A DNA stretch of 32,377 nucleotides from Bacteriovorax stolpii (GTDB lineage: Bacteria; Bdellovibrionota; Bacteriovoracia; Bacteriovoracales; Bacteriovoracaceae): positions 1 to 32,377 of the forward strand of contig CAMDQH010000031.1 of the NCBI GenBank assembly GCA_945905815.1, written 5' to 3'. The position numbers were made by a program, and so were the translations under genes. Of the stretch, positions 1 to 7,197 are shown one piece after another (within the stretch, counting starts at the first letter, position 1; each line of letters opens with the position of its first letter). The notes under the pieces are model-generated. The model saw nothing but the letters and a program-made list of their open reading frames with translations. It made no database searches and had not been told where the DNA came from.

Positions 1-504
1 AGCTGAAGACTCAGAAGTGTTCATTCCCGGCGTGGGCAAAAGTCCCTCTGAGCTAGTTGTTGCATAGGCCCCTGCCGCCCCATATCTATAAACCAACTCA
101 CCTCCGGATTCACCTGCTTTATAAGCGAGAAAACATGAGACAAGACTGAGTACACAAATTCCCAAAGTAACAGGAAACTGAAGTTCTTTCTTAAGAAAAA
201 AAGCCGCAGTAGATAGCACGAGGAGAATAACAGTAGAACCTACAAAAACTTCTGCGGCTTCTTCGTGCTCACCTATAATTTTTTTGCTCACAATTTTTTC
301 AACCTGATCCTCTTCGTTTTCACCGGCATTCATGGCGACATATCCTGAAATACTAGTAGCAATTTGCAAACCAATGATGATCAACCACGTCTGGTGGGAC
401 ATTTTATTATTCTTAATCATGAAGATAAAAACCAACATCAAAAATGGAAGAATAAATGTCAGCGCTATCGGAAAATGAACAATAATCGGATGAAAAGGAA
501 CCAT
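1..504 (-). CDS. DUF2231-like integral membrane protein (partial, C-terminus off window)
   Basis: An open frame runs from an ATG at 504 to the left edge without a stop (168 codons), so the C-terminus is missing. The protein begins MVPFHPIIVHFPIALTF, which matches the His-Pro-x-x-Val-His-Phe-Pro opening typical of DUF2231 membrane proteins. Hydrophobic segments lie at about residues 8-30, 40-56, 85-103 and 108-124, so it should sit in the cytoplasmic membrane. A purine-rich AGGCAGGA stretch precedes the ATG and a TATAAT box lies 26 nt upstream. Members of this family are often near redox or heme proteins, but nothing here shows a function. It is divergent from the dksA-like gene. Family call moderately sure, function unknown. 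Confidence 0.7.
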   Translation of the reverse strand, partial: MVPFHPIIVHFPIALTFILPFLMLVFIFMIKNNKMSHQTWLIIIGLQIATSISGYVAMNAGENEEDQVEKIVSKKIIGEHEEAAEVFVGSTVILLVLSTAAFFLKKELQFPVTLGICVLSLVSCFLAYKAGESGGELVYRYGAAGAYATTSSEGLLPTPGMNTSESSA

Positions 505-529
505 GGATCCTGCCTTTTTAGTTAAACCA

Positions 530-535
530 ATTATA
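530..535 (-). promoter_or_regulatory. candidate -10 box for the DUF2231-like gene
   Basis: Read on the minus strand this is a perfect TATAAT, 25 nt upstream of the ATG at 504. The -35 region is poor (CTTTAT-like at 17-18 nt spacing), so only the -10 is convincing. Confidence 0.35.
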
Positions 536-750
536 GATTGAGGCCTAAAAGAAATAAAGCGAAGGATTTTTAATTTGAGATCAATTTTGCAGGTCGTTGA
601 ACATTTTACGAGTGTCAAAAAAACGTCATTTTTTTATTTTTTGGCCAGAAGATTTCCTTTATGTGCCCGAGATTCAACTCTCGCCTTACTTCCTCTCTCA
701 ATCCTGAAAGCAAATGTTAGATAAAACAGCATCTTACCCCTGTAATAAAG
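536..750. other. intergenic region between divergent genes
   Basis: This stretch between the DUF2231-like gene and the DksA-like gene is A/T-rich with several T runs near 620-640. No frame with a ribosome-binding site and no strong inverted repeat was seen. It probably holds only the two divergent promoters. Confidence 0.4.
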
Positions 751-779
751 TTGGCAAAGAATTTCGAGACTGTTTTAAT
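751..779 (+). promoter_or_regulatory. sigma-70-type promoter of the dksA-like/yciO operon
   Basis: TTGGCA at 751-756 and TTTAAT at 774-779 are separated by exactly 17 nt; each box matches five of six consensus bases. The predicted start near 786 leaves a leader of about 40 nt before the AAGGAGA ribosome-binding site of the gene at 828. Confidence 0.6.
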
Positions 780-827
780 TTTCAGAACACATTTACACAC
801 ACCCACCTGTAACAAGGAGAACTAAGG

Positions 828-1271
828 ATGTCAGTTCGACTAAACAGTCATTTGTCAGATAAGCAGGTTAAAGCGCTTAAAGACAAACTTTTAGCTGAAG
901 CAGAGCGTATCAGAACCAATTTCCAACTCAAAAAACATGAGTACGAAAATAGTTCTGTCACAGGCGCTAAAGATGAAGTGGACTCGGCCAACGACAATAT
1001 TTTGCTCGCTGCCGATATGCGCTTCTCTAACCGCGAAAGCCTTTATTTTAAAAAAATCATGAAGACCCTTAATAAGGTTGAAACTGAGCAATACGGTATG
1101 TGCGATGAGTGTGGCGACCCCATTACTTATACTCGTCTGATCGCTCGTCCAACTTCAGAGATGTGTATTCTTTGCAAAGAAGAATCTGAGAGAGAAGAAT
1201 CTCAGAACTTCTTCGAGCGCCGCTCGAAATCTCTGGGCCGTGAAATGAGTGTCAGCACTGCTCAACACTAA
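828..1271 (+). CDS. DksA/TraR-family C4 zinc-finger protein
   Basis: A 147-residue protein with an N-terminal helical part and a C-terminal C4 zinc finger: Cys92, Cys95, Cys113 and Cys116 (CX2C-X17-CX2C), within GMCDECG and MCILCK. This is the DksA/TraR family, whose members bind RNA polymerase through the secondary channel, often together with ppGpp, and adjust transcription in stress. The usual DksA coiled-coil tip aspartates are not obvious here; residues DEVDSANDN near 41-49 resemble the acidic part seen in many family members. The start is set by AAGGAGA about 8 nt upstream. The YciO-family gene starts 3 nt after the stop, so the two are probably co-transcribed. Sure of the family, not of strict DksA orthology. 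Confidence 0.9.
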   Translation: MSVRLNSHLSDKQVKALKDKLLAEAERIRTNFQLKKHEYENSSVTGAKDEVDSANDNILLAADMRFSNRESLYFKKIMKTLNKVETEQYGMCDECGDPITYTRLIARPTSEMCILCKEESEREESQNFFERRSKSLGREMSVSTAQH

Positions 1272-1274
1272 TCG

Positions 1275-1904
1275 ATGATCGAATACGTCGTCGAACACAA
1301 TCCAGACGACCGCACATTAAAAAAAGCCTCCCAAATCTTACGAAATGGGGGGCTTATTTGTTTCCCCACCGAAACAAATTGGGTAGTGGTTGCAGATCCT
1401 TTCAATAAAGAAGGGGTTGAAAAGCTTTACCGCTTTCGTCATGTCGAAAACACCAAGCACTTCACAATTCTATGCGACAGCTTCCAAAAAGCTCAGGAAG
1501 TTTCTTTTATTGATGATAGTTCCTTTAGACTTCTCAAAAAAATGATTCCGGGTTCATATACTTTTATATTTGAAGCCAAAAAACAAATCACCAAGTACCT
1601 CAAGGCCTCCAAAACAGATAAAGAAGTTGGAATTCGTTTTCCGCCCAAGATCTTGTGTCTAAAACTCTTGGAAGTTCATGGTGAGGTCGTTATCTCTACT
1701 CACCTCACTCGAGAAATGCTTGAACTGGAAGATGACGGGATTCCTCTTTATAGCGCTTTGATTGAGGACCATTTTGGAAACCAAATTGATCTTATTATTG
1801 ATCCAGGTGAGTATGATTTTATTGGTAATCACACCACTATTATCGATTTCACCAGCGGCGCTCCAGAAATTATCCGTGAAGGTGCTGGTAAAATCGTTTT
1901 CTAA
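1275..1904 (+). CDS. yciO: YciO/YrdC/Sua5-family protein (threonylcarbamoyl-AMP synthase fold)
   Basis: A 209-residue single-domain protein of the Sua5/YrdC/YciO family. Conserved blocks are the glycine-rich beta segment GGLICFPTETNW (about residues 25-36), FTILC (about 65), PGSYTFIF at 92-99, GIRFP at 119-123 and STHL at 141-144. The PGSYTFIF block and the STHL in place of the Ser-x-Asn motif of TsaC look more like E. coli YciO than a true TsaC. TsaC makes threonylcarbamoyl-AMP for tRNA t6A; the role of YciO proteins is less certain. The gene follows the DksA-like gene by 3 nt. It converges on the orphan at 1908 with only 3 nt between stops, so no room for a separate terminator. Confidence 0.85.
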   Translation: MIEYVVEHNPDDRTLKKASQILRNGGLICFPTETNWVVVADPFNKEGVEKLYRFRHVENTKHFTILCDSFQKAQEVSFIDDSSFRLLKKMIPGSYTFIFEAKKQITKYLKASKTDKEVGIRFPPKILCLKLLEVHGEVVISTHLTREMLELEDDGIPLYSALIEDHFGNQIDLIIDPGEYDFIGNHTTIIDFTSGAPEIIREGAGKIVF

Positions 1905-1907
1905 TCT

Positions 1908-3683
1908 CTATTTAGCAAGTAGAGGAAACTTAAATGCAGGACAGGTCTTTTTAATTAAATCGTAAAGCTCTTCATCCTTTTGAAATTTTAATCTTGTACA
2001 GGACCATTCACTTGATAAATGACCTTCTTGTCCGTTGGGTATGTATGATCCATAATCATACTGCCAGATGTCCTCGGATTTAAGCTTACAAACCTGCAAA
2101 ACACCACCCACAAGTGCCTTCACAGGGACAACCGAACCAGGCTTTCTCTCATCTTTATCAGAGGTGACTTTAGATTCAATATATAGCCCTTCACCTTGAT
2201 AAGAAAAATCCGCATCAGGATAGGTTCGCTTATTTGTTGGTCTGACCTCTACTTTATTTTTTGCCGGAATTTCTTTACCTACTCCAGAAACCACTCTCCC
2301 GCTTTTTGTATCAACTGTAATTTCTTCGCCAGTTGTAAGCTTCATAAAAATTTTATCGTCTCGTTTTTTGACCGAAGGAACATTTTTTCTTGGAAAAAAT
2401 GTAAGCTGAGTCATTCTCAGATCAGTTGACAAATATCTCTCCACTAACTTTTTATCTTTAAAGACCTCTTTTACTGGCATATCCACAATCTCAAAAACGG
2501 ACTCTTTGCCTCGCCCCTCATATGAGTCCGAGTATGTTCTCTGTGGATACATTGGCGCCATCTCTTCGCTGCTGTATTCCACCCCTTCCTCGATGTACGA
2601 ATAACCTTGTGGACCCATCCTGTCAGCGTCTATACCGTATCCCCCAACGACTCTATGCTCTTTGTCTTCACCTTGCTGTTGGTAAGTTACATCGATAGAA
2701 ACTCCGTTGTCAGAATCTGAAAAGACGCCTTGAGAGTACTTCTCCCGAGCATTTCCCTTCTGATTTCCTGCGCAGAAATCTTTTTCAGTCACTTTGTTTT
2801 GATCAATTGGTTCTGAAGCTTCTTCAGGTGATAAAATCTCATCAAGATTCTGCATTTTTTTCTCTTGCTCACATTTCTCACATATAACTTTGCTATTTAG
2901 CTCAACAGTTACAACTGGAATTTCGTTTACTTTATCAACAGTCTTGACGATCTCTTCTTTTAAACCTTCGTCTTCAACAATCAAGCCCTTATCCACAACC
3001 TGAACTTCTTTACTCTTGTTGTCGACTGCCGCCTTCCCTGGAAAGTTCGCTTTAACAGCAGCAACTTTCTTTTTTAAGTTTGAACACATGCCAGTCTTAG
3101 ACTGAAAGGTCCCCAGCTCACAGATATCGTGTACCAGCCCAAATATCTCATCAGCAAGAGGAGCAACCTCTTCTTTACCTAGATCCTTAGCAAGTTCTTC
3201 AAGCGTCATCCCACTCTTTTCAAATTTCTGCTGACACTGAGAGAATGCCGAGTTTCTTTGGGCCTTGGTTTTTGCTTCAATGCAAAGTTTCGAACCAAAT
3301 AAAACTGGCTGACAAAGTAGTTCACCTTTACCGCAAGTCTCAGCAAGTTTTTGATACTGAGGATTAGATTTTAGCGGTGATGAACAATATGTTTTTTTCT
3401 GACCATCAGTCGTAACTGTCTTTTTAATGCTCGGCCAACCGGCATAGAAGCAATTAAACTCACCCGACGCAAAAGCTTGATCGACTAGAAAAAAGCGAAG
3501 CCTGGCAGTAAGTTCTTCAGTCTCATTTTCATTTTTTAAAACTTCTTGGATAAAACCTTTGTAGGCATTAAGAACTTGTACTTTTTGTTTTATGGATAAT
3601 TGTTGATATTCTTGCGGGGTCACGAGATTTCCGGCGAAAAGCAACGAGGGAAGAAGACTCAACAATAATAAGAATAATTTCAC
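1908..3683 (-). CDS. large secreted protein of unknown function
   Basis: A 591-residue protein that I do not recognise. It starts with a GTG (AGGTAGGT just upstream) and has a clear signal peptide, MKLFLLLLSLLPSLLFAGN, so it should be exported. Residues about 20-230 are cysteine-containing and helical; the centre (about 230-300) is acidic and Lys/Glu/Val-rich with a CEKCEQEKK motif; the C-terminal half is rich in Gly, Tyr, Ser and charged residues (for example YEGRGKESVFEIVD) and ends in a segment with two more cysteines. Cysteines throughout suggest disulfides in the periplasm or on the surface. No catalytic motif was seen. It stands alone, convergent with yciO. Confidence 0.75.
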   Translation of the reverse strand: MKLFLLLLSLLPSLLFAGNLVTPQEYQQLSIKQKVQVLNAYKGFIQEVLKNENETEELTARLRFFLVDQAFASGEFNCFYAGWPSIKKTVTTDGQKKTYCSSPLKSNPQYQKLAETCGKGELLCQPVLFGSKLCIEAKTKAQRNSAFSQCQQKFEKSGMTLEELAKDLGKEEVAPLADEIFGLVHDICELGTFQSKTGMCSNLKKKVAAVKANFPGKAAVDNKSKEVQVVDKGLIVEDEGLKEEIVKTVDKVNEIPVVTVELNSKVICEKCEQEKKMQNLDEILSPEEASEPIDQNKVTEKDFCAGNQKGNAREKYSQGVFSDSDNGVSIDVTYQQQGEDKEHRVVGGYGIDADRMGPQGYSYIEEGVEYSSEEMAPMYPQRTYSDSYEGRGKESVFEIVDMPVKEVFKDKKLVERYLSTDLRMTQLTFFPRKNVPSVKKRDDKIFMKLTTGEEITVDTKSGRVVSGVGKEIPAKNKVEVRPTNKRTYPDADFSYQGEGLYIESKVTSDKDERKPGSVVPVKALVGGVLQVCKLKSEDIWQYDYGSYIPNGQEGHLSSEWSCTRLKFQKDEELYDLIKKTCPAFKFPLLAK

Positions 3684-3697
3684 GGGGACCTACCTTT

Positions 3698-3709
3698 CGA
3701 TACTTATCG
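3698..3709 (-). promoter_or_regulatory. short palindrome in the leader of the secreted orphan
   Basis: CGATACTTATCG, with 5-bp arms around CT, lies 15 nt upstream of the GTG start of the orphan gene. It could be an operator or a small leader hairpin; weak evidence only. Confidence 0.25.
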
Positions 3710-3811
3710 GTAGATAGTCCTTTTGAATGAAAGTTCATTGATTACGGCACCTTAAGGTTTTATCCCCTTTTCAAGATTAATAAAAACCAAAAATCTGCAA
3801 GGAGTTCTCTT

Positions 3812-4063
3812 TTAGTTGAAGGTTAAGCTCTTCAAGAGTTGATGCGAACACATACAAATAAACGTTAGGTAAAATTTTTCGCTGGCCGCTGAAAAGATCA
3901 CTTTGATATTCGCAAAAAATGACTTTGCACTTATTTGGTATTTTCCAAAATTCCGTTTTGATTGTGGAATAGAGCCGAGCGCAGACTTTTCATTTGCATG
4001 CATTTTGAGAGAATCAAAATCAACTCTACTTAGCAGTGGACTCTTCACTTTAATGGATGACAT
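3812..4063 (-). CDS. possible small hypothetical protein (83 aa), doubtful
   Basis: An 83-codon frame that begins MSSIKVKSPLLSRVDFD. The only support is a good GAGGGAG ribosome-binding site 5 nt before the ATG and the lack of any other gene in about 770 bp. The predicted protein has no recognised domain, no signal peptide at its start, and a hydrophobic cysteine-containing patch near its end (FICMC). It lies downstream of the old tRNA-Leu terminator and reads in the same direction. It may be spurious. Confidence 0.25.
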   Translation of the reverse strand: MSSIKVKSPLLSRVDFDSLKMHANEKSALGSIPQSKRNFGKYQISAKSFFANIKVIFSAASEKFYLTFICMCSHQLLKSLTFN

Positions 4064-4130
4064 ATGAACTCCCTCGGGTGTGGAACTTATCGGAGAGAAA
4101 GTGAGAGTCAGTTAGGTCGTTGGGTAAAAA

Positions 4131-4158
4131 AAAGCCCCCGGCGCAAGACGAGGGCTTT
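4131..4158 (-). terminator. Rho-independent terminator, the tRNA-Leu terminator of the uninterrupted locus
   Basis: On the minus strand an AAAGCCC/GGGCTTT stem around a TTGCGCC-containing loop is followed by a run of eight T. It lies just outside the left att repeat, where the terminator of tRNA-Leu would be if the element were absent. A near copy is found at 10095-10122. Confidence 0.75.
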
Positions 4159-4179
4159 AAAAGCATTCATACGTTTTTG

Positions 4180-4196
4180 TGGTGCCCGGTGAGGGA
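4180..4196. repeat. att site, distal copy (tRNA 3'-end remnant)
   Basis: TGGTGCCCGGTGAGGGA is identical to the last 17 nt (including CCA) of tRNA-Leu at 10145-10161. After this point the sequence diverges from the tRNA, marking the left edge of the element. Confidence 0.85.
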
Positions 4197-4337
4197 TTGC
4201 TTAAACTAGGTACACTTTCATAAGTAATAGGTATTAAAAAATAACGATCCTTAACAATTCTCCCTCTTAAAACTAACAACCTCAGCCTTACCTTAATTGT
4301 GATCTTCTATGTCCTATTGTGAGCTTTAATGTATGAC

Positions 4338-4358
4338 TTTTACCCCATTTCTACCCCC
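4338..4358 (+). repeat. candidate integrase arm site, left copy
   Basis: A 21-bp TTTTACCCC-N4-CTACCCCC sequence that recurs in the same orientation at 10006-10026 with 18 of 21 bases identical. It lies 141 bp inside the left att repeat. Such subterminal direct repeats suit arm-type sites for a tyrosine integrase; the role is inferred. Confidence 0.45.
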
Positions 4359-4385
4359 CATATCCACTGATTCGGTTGCTAAAAA

Positions 4386-4416
4386 CCCTTGCAAGGGATT
4401 AAACCCCTCGTGAGGG
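4386..4416 (+). promoter_or_regulatory. tandem palindromic operator upstream of the HTH regulator
   Basis: Two related palindromes, CCCTTGCAAGGG at 4386-4397 (perfect) and CCCTCGTGAGGG at 4405-4416 (5-bp arms around GT), are spaced 19 nt start to start, each followed by AT. They fit two turns of the helix and lie 44 nt before the HTH gene, so they are the likely self-regulatory operator. Confidence 0.5.
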
Positions 4417-4459
4417 ATAATGAGTCAGGAGGGAGTAAAAGCTGACGATAGGACTCCAG

Positions 4460-4750
4460 ATGAAAACATTATTAGCTCCAAATTTGAAGCGACTACTTAA
4501 AGATCGTGATCTGACAGTGGCCCAGCTATCAAGGGCCACGAAAGTGCCTGCCCAGACATTAAACAACTGGTTGGCCGGGCTTGAACCAAGAAGTATGACC
4601 CAGGTTAAAATCATCTCTCAGTTTTTTGATATGAGTCTTGATGAACTTGCTTATGGTGAAATTAAGGTTAAAGATCAGAATAAAATAGATCAATACTCCG
4701 ATGAAATCAATGCTGGAATATTTGAAGTAGTACTTAGGAGAGTGAAGTGA
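4460..4750 (+). CDS. XRE/Cro-type helix-turn-helix regulator
   Basis: A 96-residue protein with a helix-turn-helix of the XRE/Cro type at about residues 18-40 (LTVAQLSRATKVPAQTLNNW) followed by a MSLDELAYGE-like segment common in small repressors. The C-terminal 30 residues are short and charged. It is probably the repressor of the element and the palindromes at 4386-4416 are its likely target. The ribosome-binding site before the ATG is weak. Its stop overlaps the GTG start of the lipoprotein gene by 4 nt (GTGA), so the two are translationally coupled. HTH call is firm; the repressor role is inferred. Confidence 0.8.
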   Translation: MKTLLAPNLKRLLKDRDLTVAQLSRATKVPAQTLNNWLAGLEPRSMTQVKIISQFFDMSLDELAYGEIKVKDQNKIDQYSDEINAGIFEVVLRRVK

Positions 4751-5196
4751 TTAAAAATCTCTTTTTTATCGGGGTTATATCATTTCTAATTCAAGCCTGT
4801 GCGACGAAACCAACGAAGCAAGAATTAGACAATGCAAATTATGGGCTTCATCCTTCTGAATCTGATATAGAAAGAATCTATAAAGAAACTGTAAAACAGA
4901 CGCTCATTGATCCAGAATCAGTTCAAACAAGAAATATTCAAGAGCCTAAGAAGTTTTGGCGAAAATCTAATGATTTTCTTCAAGCATATTGGATTATATG
5001 TGGAGAAGTAAATGCAAAGAACAGACTCGGTGGATATACGGGGTTTAAACCTGCAATTATTTGGGCAAACAAAAGTGGTTCTGGAATGGAAGAGACTATA
5101 CCCGGAAGTCCCGGCTGCATTTTAGGAAATATGATTCAAGATGTGGATCCTTGTGGTTTCTACAGCAATCAATCTGACTTTTTCAAATGTAAATAA
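4747..5196 (+). CDS. small lipoprotein carried by the element
   Basis: A 149-residue protein that starts with GTG behind an AGGAG site. It has a lipoprotein signal peptide ending at Ile15-Gln-Ala-Cys18. The mature part includes an IDPESVQTR motif (about residues 56-64), a W-I-I-C-G-E-V-N-A-K-N segment and GGYTGFKP, a pattern I associate with small bacterial lipoproteins of unknown function. The C-terminus holds several more cysteines. It should be anchored to a membrane on the periplasmic side. Coupled to the HTH gene and followed after 18 nt by a second lipoprotein, it is probably cargo; a surface role such as exclusion of phages or related elements is possible but not shown. Confidence 0.75.
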   Translation: MIKNLFFIGVISFLIQACATKPTKQELDNANYGLHPSESDIERIYKETVKQTLIDPESVQTRNIQEPKKFWRKSNDFLQAYWIICGEVNAKNRLGGYTGFKPAIIWANKSGSGMEETIPGSPGCILGNMIQDVDPCGFYSNQSDFFKCK

Positions 5197-5214
5197 TAAA
5201 AGAGAGGATCCAAA

Positions 5215-5874
5215 ATGAAGTATTCAAAACATTTACCAATACTATTTATTGCACTAATCTCAACTTCTTGTGCAAACATAAGAACTTCACAAACGCCTCT
5301 GCCGACAGCCAAATTCATGAAAGCGAGGACTACTGCTACTATAACTAAAACATCCGTCTCAAATATCAGTATTATCAATCCAGGCGAAAAGAATCAAGAT
5401 CCAGTTCTGTGCTTTATGAATGTATCTGCATGGGGTACACAACATGCGAAGAAAGAGGATTTGGTACAGTCATTAGTGCAAGAAGCATCTAAGTTAAATG
5501 CGGATTACCTCTATCTTGGTGATTTTAAATCTCAAATTGCTGGATCAATTTCTCAGCATATTGGTTATGGAATTGTTACAAACAATCCAGTCTATCAAAA
5601 TTATCTTGGTGGAACTGCATGCATTAAGTCGGAGGTTACGCTCGGTATAGTCCATGAGAAAGGCAAGATTCAATATGTCCAAAAGAATTCTTTAGCCGAG
5701 AAACAGGGAATGAAGGAAGGCATGCAAATTATAGCAGTAAATGGAAGGGCAATTGCTTCTGATGAATTTACAATGCAAATTGAAATCAATGCCAAGTCTA
5801 AGGGAGATCAAACAAATGTTGAAATTATTGATCTCAAAGGAAATAAAAAATCATTTGATTTTAAACTAGAATGA
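5215..5874 (+). CDS. lipoprotein with C-terminal PDZ domain, carried by the element
   Basis: A 219-residue protein with a lipoprotein-type signal peptide (lipobox LISTSC, Cys19; the -3 residue is Ser, so slightly atypical). The middle, about residues 60-135, has the pattern ASKLNADYLYLGD, like small envelope lipoproteins that carry an A-x-x-x-x-A-[DN] helix-strand unit. Residues about 142-219 form a PDZ domain: TLGIVHEKG, NSLAEKQGMKEGMQIIAVNG and a final strand pair. PDZ domains bind C-termini or exposed strands of partner proteins, so this protein may recruit or sense an envelope protein. A GAGAGGATCC stretch precedes the ATG. No protease domain accompanies the PDZ. Likely in one operon with the two upstream genes. 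Confidence 0.75.
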   Translation: MKYSKHLPILFIALISTSCANIRTSQTPLPTAKFMKARTTATITKTSVSNISIINPGEKNQDPVLCFMNVSAWGTQHAKKEDLVQSLVQEASKLNADYLYLGDFKSQIAGSISQHIGYGIVTNNPVYQNYLGGTACIKSEVTLGIVHEKGKIQYVQKNSLAEKQGMKEGMQIIAVNGRAIASDEFTMQIEINAKSKGDQTNVEIIDLKGNKKSFDFKLE

Positions 5875-5943
5875 ATAAACAGATTTTCTAACAATACTTC
5901 GAATAGGTCAAAGCACTGTTCAAGTAGGAAGTCATGTATGTTC

Positions 5944-5965
5944 GTCATATTCGTCACAACGTCAT
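5944..5965 (+). repeat. three-fold GTCAT array, copy 1
   Basis: GTCAT at 5944, GTCAC at 5953 and GTCAT at 5961, spaced 9 and 8 nt; a fourth GTCAT is at 5931. The same three-part array with the same spacing occurs at 8749-8770. Probably binding sites for an element protein. Confidence 0.5.
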
Positions 5966-6093
5966 CTGTGCCCATGAGGCGACGAGGGGGGACTATCTAG
6001 TAACTACTTGAAAGGCCATAAATCGTCGGTTACTCGAGTTCATGCGTGACTCAAATTTTTAAAGCAAAGCCCATTGTACTAATCGTCAGAGCC

Positions 6094-6123
6094 TTGACAC
6101 TTTAACAATCAACTAGACATAAA
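6094..6123 (+). promoter_or_regulatory. candidate promoter of the 216-residue protein
   Basis: A perfect TTGACA at 6094-6099 is followed after 18 nt by CATAAA (4 of 6 to the -10 consensus). The start at 6150 would have only a 15-20 nt leader, in keeping with the absence of a Shine-Dalgarno sequence there. Confidence 0.35.
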
Positions 6124-6149
6124 AGCACCTCTATTGTTTAACATGCGAT

Positions 6150-6800
6150 ATGAAGCAAAATCACGATATATATATTTCAAAAGTAATTCTTGATCATGGA
6201 AATAAACTCGTAAGTTCACACCTTACTCAACTAACCGATAAAGAATTTTATAAAAGTCTGAACGTAATTAAAAGTATCCTTGAGAATTTTGAAAGCCATT
6301 GCTCTCCTTATTCCCATTTTGATAAGGCGAGGATGAAGTCCTTTCAGAAAACTTTACTTGAGAACATACTATTCGAGGCTTCTAAACCAATAAGTCTTAA
6401 GAGTGATGGAATTAACTTATGCCAGGAAACATATACTCCATTCATCTATGTTAAGAGAAAAGACTTATCTAAAAGGACTCTTGATAGCTTCAAATGGGAT
6501 TTTTCATGGATGACTTACCCATTAATTAAAAGTTACATGAAAAAAGAAATTGGTACTAAATACCGAGACGATTTAGATAGGATTTTAAATCGCATCCAGA
6601 TTAAGAATCCAGCCTACTTTCGCCTTCTCGGATTTAAAAAAGTAGATTGTATAGACATTAAAGAAATTGAACAAAAATTCAATAGATTAAAAAAAGAACA
6701 TAATATAACTGAAAAAGATTACTACCAAATTGATGACAAGGACCACGACGAATATATGAAAGATATCGAAAGATCTTGTTATCTTCCTTCAAAGCAGTAA
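6150..6800 (+). CDS. unknown protein of the element (216 aa)
   Basis: I do not recognise this protein. It is 216 residues, Lys-rich, soluble, with no signal peptide and no membrane segment. Visible features are an N-terminal helical part, a FKWDFSWMTYPLIKSYMKKE segment at about 122-141, and a C-terminal part with an acidic patch (YYQIDDKDHDEYMKDIERS). No ribosome-binding site precedes the ATG. The codon use is A/T-rich compared with the chromosomal genes. It sits between the lipoprotein cargo and the replication/excision genes, after a 275-nt gap with its own putative promoter, so it may be independently expressed cargo or a replication accessory protein. Confidence 0.6.
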   Translation: MKQNHDIYISKVILDHGNKLVSSHLTQLTDKEFYKSLNVIKSILENFESHCSPYSHFDKARMKSFQKTLLENILFEASKPISLKSDGINLCQETYTPFIYVKRKDLSKRTLDSFKWDFSWMTYPLIKSYMKKEIGTKYRDDLDRILNRIQIKNPAYFRLLGFKKVDCIDIKEIEQKFNRLKKEHNITEKDYYQIDDKDHDEYMKDIERSCYLPSKQ

Positions 6801-6847
6801 AAAAAAATAATTCTCCAGAAGGAAGTTTTCTAAACAAATCATAGTAT

Positions 6848-6868
6848 CCTCCAGATCACTTTAGGAGG
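6848..6868 (+). promoter_or_regulatory. hairpin that can mask the ribosome-binding site of the AlpA-like gene
   Basis: CCTCC at 6848-6852 can pair perfectly with GGAGG at 6864-6868, the Shine-Dalgarno sequence of the AlpA-like gene (ATG 6874), across an 11-nt loop. This could keep excisionase translation low. Confidence 0.4.
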
Positions 6869-6873
6869 TACTC

Positions 6874-7050
6874 ATGAGTAATTTATCACAATTCCTCACA
6901 ATCAAAGACGCTAGCATCATGCTCAACGTGAAAGTTAGTTGGCTTCGCAGACAAGTCTTTCTCAGAACTATTCCATTTCAAAAACTTGGTCGTTTAGTTC
7001 GATTCAATAAGGAGGAGCTTGTGATCTGGCTTAACCAGCAAAAAGCCTAG
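6874..7050 (+). CDS. AlpA/excisionase-like HTH protein (58 aa)
   Basis: A 58-residue protein too short for many gene finders: it begins MSNLSQFLTIKDASIMLNV and continues with KVSWLRRQV, IPFQKLGRLVRFNKEELVIWL. This is the winged helix-turn-helix layout of AlpA/HTH_17 excisionase-like proteins: helix (LTIKDASIMLNV), recognition helix (VSWLRRQV), wing (IPFQKLGRLVRF) and a final helix. AGGAGG lies 5 nt before the ATG, a very strong site. Such proteins act as recombination directionality factors or activate integrase genes. Its position before the ATPase, in an element with a tyrosine integrase, fits an excisionase. The stop codon lies in a perfect inverted repeat. Confidence 0.8.
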   Translation: MSNLSQFLTIKDASIMLNVKVSWLRRQVFLRTIPFQKLGRLVRFNKEELVIWLNQQKA

Positions 7051-7069
7051 ATACATCATCGTATCTAGG
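7046..7069 (+). terminator. inverted repeat over the AlpA-like stop codon
   Basis: CCTAGATAC and GTATCTAGG are perfect 9-bp arms around a 6-nt loop; the TAG stop of the AlpA-like gene is inside the left arm. No T run follows, so it is not a classic terminator; it could attenuate transcription, protect the mRNA end or bind a protein. Confidence 0.4.
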
Positions 7070-7112
7070 AGGAACTGAGGGTTTGATCTCGTAATTAGTC
7101 GTTACAACTATC

Positions 7113-7129
7113 ATACCAAATTTTGGTAT
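7113..7129 (+). promoter_or_regulatory. palindromic operator candidate upstream of the ATPase gene
   Basis: ATACCAAA and TTTGGTAT are perfect 8-bp arms around a single T. It lies 69 nt before the ATPase start in a non-coding region. A second, weaker repeat (GTTTC/GAAAC) is at 7144-7160. Likely protein binding sites near a promoter. Confidence 0.45.
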
Positions 7130-7197
7130 TAATTAAAGCCTTGGTTTCGAAAATTGAAACACAAGCAAAGTAGGCCGTTGGGCTAAAAGGAACTAGT

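Larger units (their letters stand above)
4197..4459. other. left-end non-coding region of the element
   Basis: No gene was found here. The stretch holds one copy of the 21-bp repeat shared with the right end (4338-4358) and the palindrome pair at 4386-4416, both entered separately. The rest is A/T-rich without clear structure. Confidence 0.5.
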
